A DNA stretch of 14,960 nt from Lichenicola sp964245345 (GTDB lineage Bacteria; Pseudomonadota; Alphaproteobacteria; Acetobacterales; Acetobacteraceae): positions 1-14,960 of the forward strand of contig CAXTMS010000070.1 of NCBI GenBank assembly GCA_964245345.1. The letters run 5' to 3'. Below are positions 13,473 through 14,960 of this stretch, one piece after another. Position numbers and translations under genes: made by a program. The notes beneath the pieces are model-generated. The model saw only the letters and a list, made by a program, of their open reading frames with translations, was not told the DNA's origin and did no database searches. How positions within the stretch are numbered: the first letter of the stretch is position 1; each line of letters opens with the position of its first letter.

Positions 13473-14347
13473 CGCGCGGTTCCCGCGGCCTGTTGCCCGG
13501 ATCCGGCGGCGGCGGTTGCGGGCGCGGCCGGCACCGGGCGGGCGATGCGGTCGTCGTTCAGCACCAGCCGGGCCGGACCGCGGAACTGCGCCAGCCCGTC
13601 GCGCTGCGACAGGAGGTAGCCTTGCGCGTCGAGCACGCCGAACGGCCCTTCGGCATGCACCCAGTCCTTGGAGGCGACGATCCCGCGGCGGAGGTCCAGG
13701 TCGGCGTCCGGTCCGGTCATCATGATGCCGTCGTCGCGGTACAGCATGGTGTTGCGGTCGAGATCGAGAAGCTGGCTGTGCTGCATGTAGACCCCGTTCT
13801 CCGCGCTGATCCGGATCCAGCTGCCGTTCTGGCCCAGGCTGTCTGCGACCGGGCGGACGAGGTTGATCCGGTCGTCCGGCGCCGCCGCCTTGGCAGCGGT
13901 CGGGCGCCCTGCCTGCTGCGTCGCTGCCTGCTGCGCGCCCGCCTGCCGGTTTCCCGGCTGAGGCGTCCCGACCTGCTGCGCCTCGTCCGCGGTGATCATG
14001 TAGGGCCGGTTGCGCCCGTCCAGGCCGCGGTAGCGCGCGCCCAGCATCCGGCCGCTGTCCACGCGCACCTGCGCCGCCTCCCTCAGGCCGAGGCGGGCGC
14101 TGTTCATCTGGCGCTGCAGCTCCGGCCAGGCGGCGATGGAAGCCAGCAGAAGCAGGGCCCCAGCCGGCAGCACCCACTTGGTCCAGCGCAGCACCCGTCG
14201 CCGCCGGGCGATCTGTCCGGCGTTGGGGACGCGCCGGACCCCGCCGCCTTGTTCCAGGCTGAGCCGGCGCCGCGCCACCGCAGCGCTCGGCTCCTCCGCC
14301 GGCGCCGGCGCAACGGTTTGGGCAGGCCGCTCGACCGGTGGGCTCAC
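13469..14347 (-). CDS. lptC: LPS export system protein LptC
   Basis: LptC is a single-pass inner-membrane protein whose periplasmic domain accepts lipopolysaccharide from LptBFG and passes it to LptA. This product is 292 residues, longer than the usual 190-220. A cytoplasmic Pro/Ala/Arg-rich N-terminus (1-56) precedes one membrane segment at about 57-73 (WVLPAGALLLLASIAAW) and a periplasmic part with jellyroll-type strands (RISAENGVYMQHSQLLDLDR, GIVASKDWVHAEGPFGVLDA, AQGYLLSQRDGLAQFRGPAR). A Gln/Ala-rich stretch at about 124-157 interrupts it, and the tail 270-292 is Ala-rich. The start is GTG 14347: an in-frame stop lies a few codons upstream and the first internal Met is residue 81, after the membrane segment. 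The Shine-Dalgarno site is weak. The stop overlaps lptA (ATGA). Confidence 0.88.
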   Translation of the reverse strand: MSPPVERPAQTVAPAPAEEPSAAVARRRLSLEQGGGVRRVPNAGQIARRRRVLRWTKWVLPAGALLLLASIAAWPELQRQMNSARLGLREAAQVRVDSGRMLGARYRGLDGRNRPYMITADEAQQVGTPQPGNRQAGAQQAATQQAGRPTAAKAAAPDDRINLVRPVADSLGQNGSWIRISAENGVYMQHSQLLDLDRNTMLYRDDGIMMTGPDADLDLRRGIVASKDWVHAEGPFGVLDAQGYLLSQRDGLAQFRGPARLVLNDDRIARPVPAAPATAAAGSGQQAAGTAR

Positions 14348-14382
14348 CGGTCCGGCTGCCGCGGGTGATCAGGCCGGGTCAT
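14344..14382 (-). other. Possible 12-codon leader ORF overlapping the lptC start
   Basis: An ATG at 14382 opens a frame of 12 codons (MTRPDHPRQPDR) whose TGA (14344-14346) overlaps the GTG start of lptC at 14345-14347. It lies between the candidate promoter at 14435-14464 and lptC. The arrangement would let lptC, which has a weak ribosome binding site, be reached by translational coupling. Such short frames occur by chance, and no ribosome binding site for it is obvious. Confidence 0.2.
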
Positions 14383-14413
14383 GCCATGCAAGGATGTGTC
14401 GGCTCCGCAGGAT

Positions 14414-14429
14414 GCCGGCAGCAGCCGGC
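14414..14429. terminator. Hairpin in the rnd-lptC gap
   Basis: GCCGGC (14414-14419), loop AGCA, GCCGGC (14424-14429) makes a compact 6-bp stem. It lies 84 bases after the rnd stop, on the lptC side of the candidate promoter at 14435-14464, so it would also be in the lptC leader. No T-run follows; it may be a terminator or leader structure, or chance in GC-rich DNA. Confidence 0.2.
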
Positions 14430-14434
14430 CGGCC

Positions 14435-14464
14435 TGTATGGCCACCCGCCCGCGGACGCGTCAA
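14435..14464 (-). promoter_or_regulatory. Candidate promoter of lptC-lptA-lptB
   Basis: On the minus strand TTGACG (14459-14464) is followed after 18 bases by CATACA (14435-14440). It lies in the 165-base gap between rnd and lptC and would give a leader of about 80 bases. It is the only sigma-70-like pair I see upstream of the lpt-rpoN-hpf run. Confidence 0.4.
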
Positions 14465-14512
14465 CCGAAGGCGGCCGAACCCGGATCGGCGCGCCCAACC
14501 CGCGCGGTCGCG

Positions 14513-14960
14513 TCAATGGGCGAGGATGTCCGGCTCCGCGTAGCCGAGCAGGTCGAGCCGGGCGCGCGCCGGCAGAAAGGCGAAGCACGCTTCCGCCAGC
14601 GCCAGACGGTCTTCCCGAAGCAGAAGCGCTTCCAGCCGCGACCACAGCGCGTGGAGGTGCAGAACGTCGGACGCGGCGTAGGCAAGCTGCTCCGACGACA
14701 GCGCGCGGGCGCCCCAGTCCGAGGTCTGCTGCTGCTTGCTCAGCTCGACACCCAGCAGCTCGCGGCACAGCTGCGCCAGCCCGTGCCGGTCGGTAAAGGT
14801 GCGCACCAGCTTGGCGGCGATCTTGGTGCACTTCACCGGCGACACGGTGATGCCCAGCGCGTGCTGCAGGATGCCGACGTCGAAGCGGGCGAAGTGCATC
14901 AGCTTGGTCACGGCCGGGTCCGACAGCAGCCGCTTGAGGTTGGGACAGTCGGCGCCGCGG
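14513..14960 (-). CDS. rnd: Ribonuclease D, 5' end missing
   Basis: RNase D is a 3'-5' exoribonuclease of the DEDD family that trims tRNA and other small RNA precursors. The frame is open to the right edge of the window, so the N-terminus with the first exonuclease motif (DxE) is missing. What remains is about 148 residues: CPNLKRLLSD, then motif II in KLMHFARFDVGIL, the middle ARALSSEQLAYAASDVLHLH with motif III Y-x3-D (YAASD), and the tail ending DILAH. The protein stops soon after the exonuclease domain, with no HRDC domain, as in the short alphaproteobacterial form. The GTG at 14911 is internal, since the preceding in-frame residues match the family. It ends 165 bases before lptC. Confidence 0.92.
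   Translation of the reverse strand, partial: RGADCPNLKRLLSDPAVTKLMHFARFDVGILQHALGITVSPVKCTKIAAKLVRTFTDRHGLAQLCRELLGVELSKQQQTSDWGARALSSEQLAYAASDVLHLHALWSRLEALLLREDRLALAEACFAFLPARARLDLLGYAEPDILAH

Noticed and set aside
1..14960. Mobile elements, CRISPR arrays, tRNA genes, defence or toxin-antitoxin systems
   Set aside because: I saw no repeat-spacer pattern, transposase, integrase, tRNA-like cloverleaf or toxin/antitoxin signature; the genes are core housekeeping.

Overview
The window is dense, roughly 70% GC, and reads as a core chromosomal segment of an alphaproteobacterium. The protein families, the gene order (argB, dapD, dapE, truA, fmt, def; then rnd, lptC, lptA, lptB, rpoN, hpf) and the Hsp20/DUF1150 pair suggest Rhodospirillales, probably Acetobacteraceae. 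That assignment is inferred from gene content, not from a search. I see no tRNA, rRNA, CRISPR array, insertion sequence, integrase or attachment site.

Layout. (1) 1-795: 3' part of argB (arginine synthesis, + strand). (2) 826-3194: a two-gene minus-strand unit holding a PAS/GAF-like/GGDEF protein with a degenerate active site, translationally coupled to a DUF2336-type protein. (3) 3395-6074: dapD, dapE and a small multi-pass membrane protein on the + strand, joined by start/stop overlaps; dapD and dapE are the succinyl steps of diaminopimelate/lysine synthesis. (4) 6025-8299: minus-strand operon def-fmt-truA (peptide deformylase, Met-tRNA formyltransferase, tRNA pseudouridine synthase), whose 3' end overlaps the membrane-protein gene tail to tail. 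(5) 8465-9308: a small heat-shock protein and a DUF1150 protein, with a candidate heat-shock promoter and a hairpin in the leader. (6) 9328-14347: minus-strand run lptC-lptA-lptB-rpoN-hpf (lipopolysaccharide transport, sigma-54, ribosome hibernation). (7) 14513-14960: 3' part of a short ribonuclease D gene, running off the window.

Functional themes: two amino-acid pathways (Arg, Lys/peptidoglycan precursor), initiator-Met formylation and deformylation plus tRNA modification, proteostasis, envelope LPS export and stress-type regulation. Several junctions use 4-base overlaps (ATGA, GTGA, TTGA), and dapE and truA both appear to start with TTG overlapping the upstream stop codon.

I do not find a convincing new defence or mobile system. 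The points most worth checking are the GGDEF protein with a lost catalytic Glu but an intact I-site next to a DUF2336 protein; the greatly enlarged LptA (and to a lesser extent LptC) with Pro/Gly/Gln/Ala-rich insertions; a perfect hairpin one base before the truA TTG start; and the membrane protein coupled to dapE.
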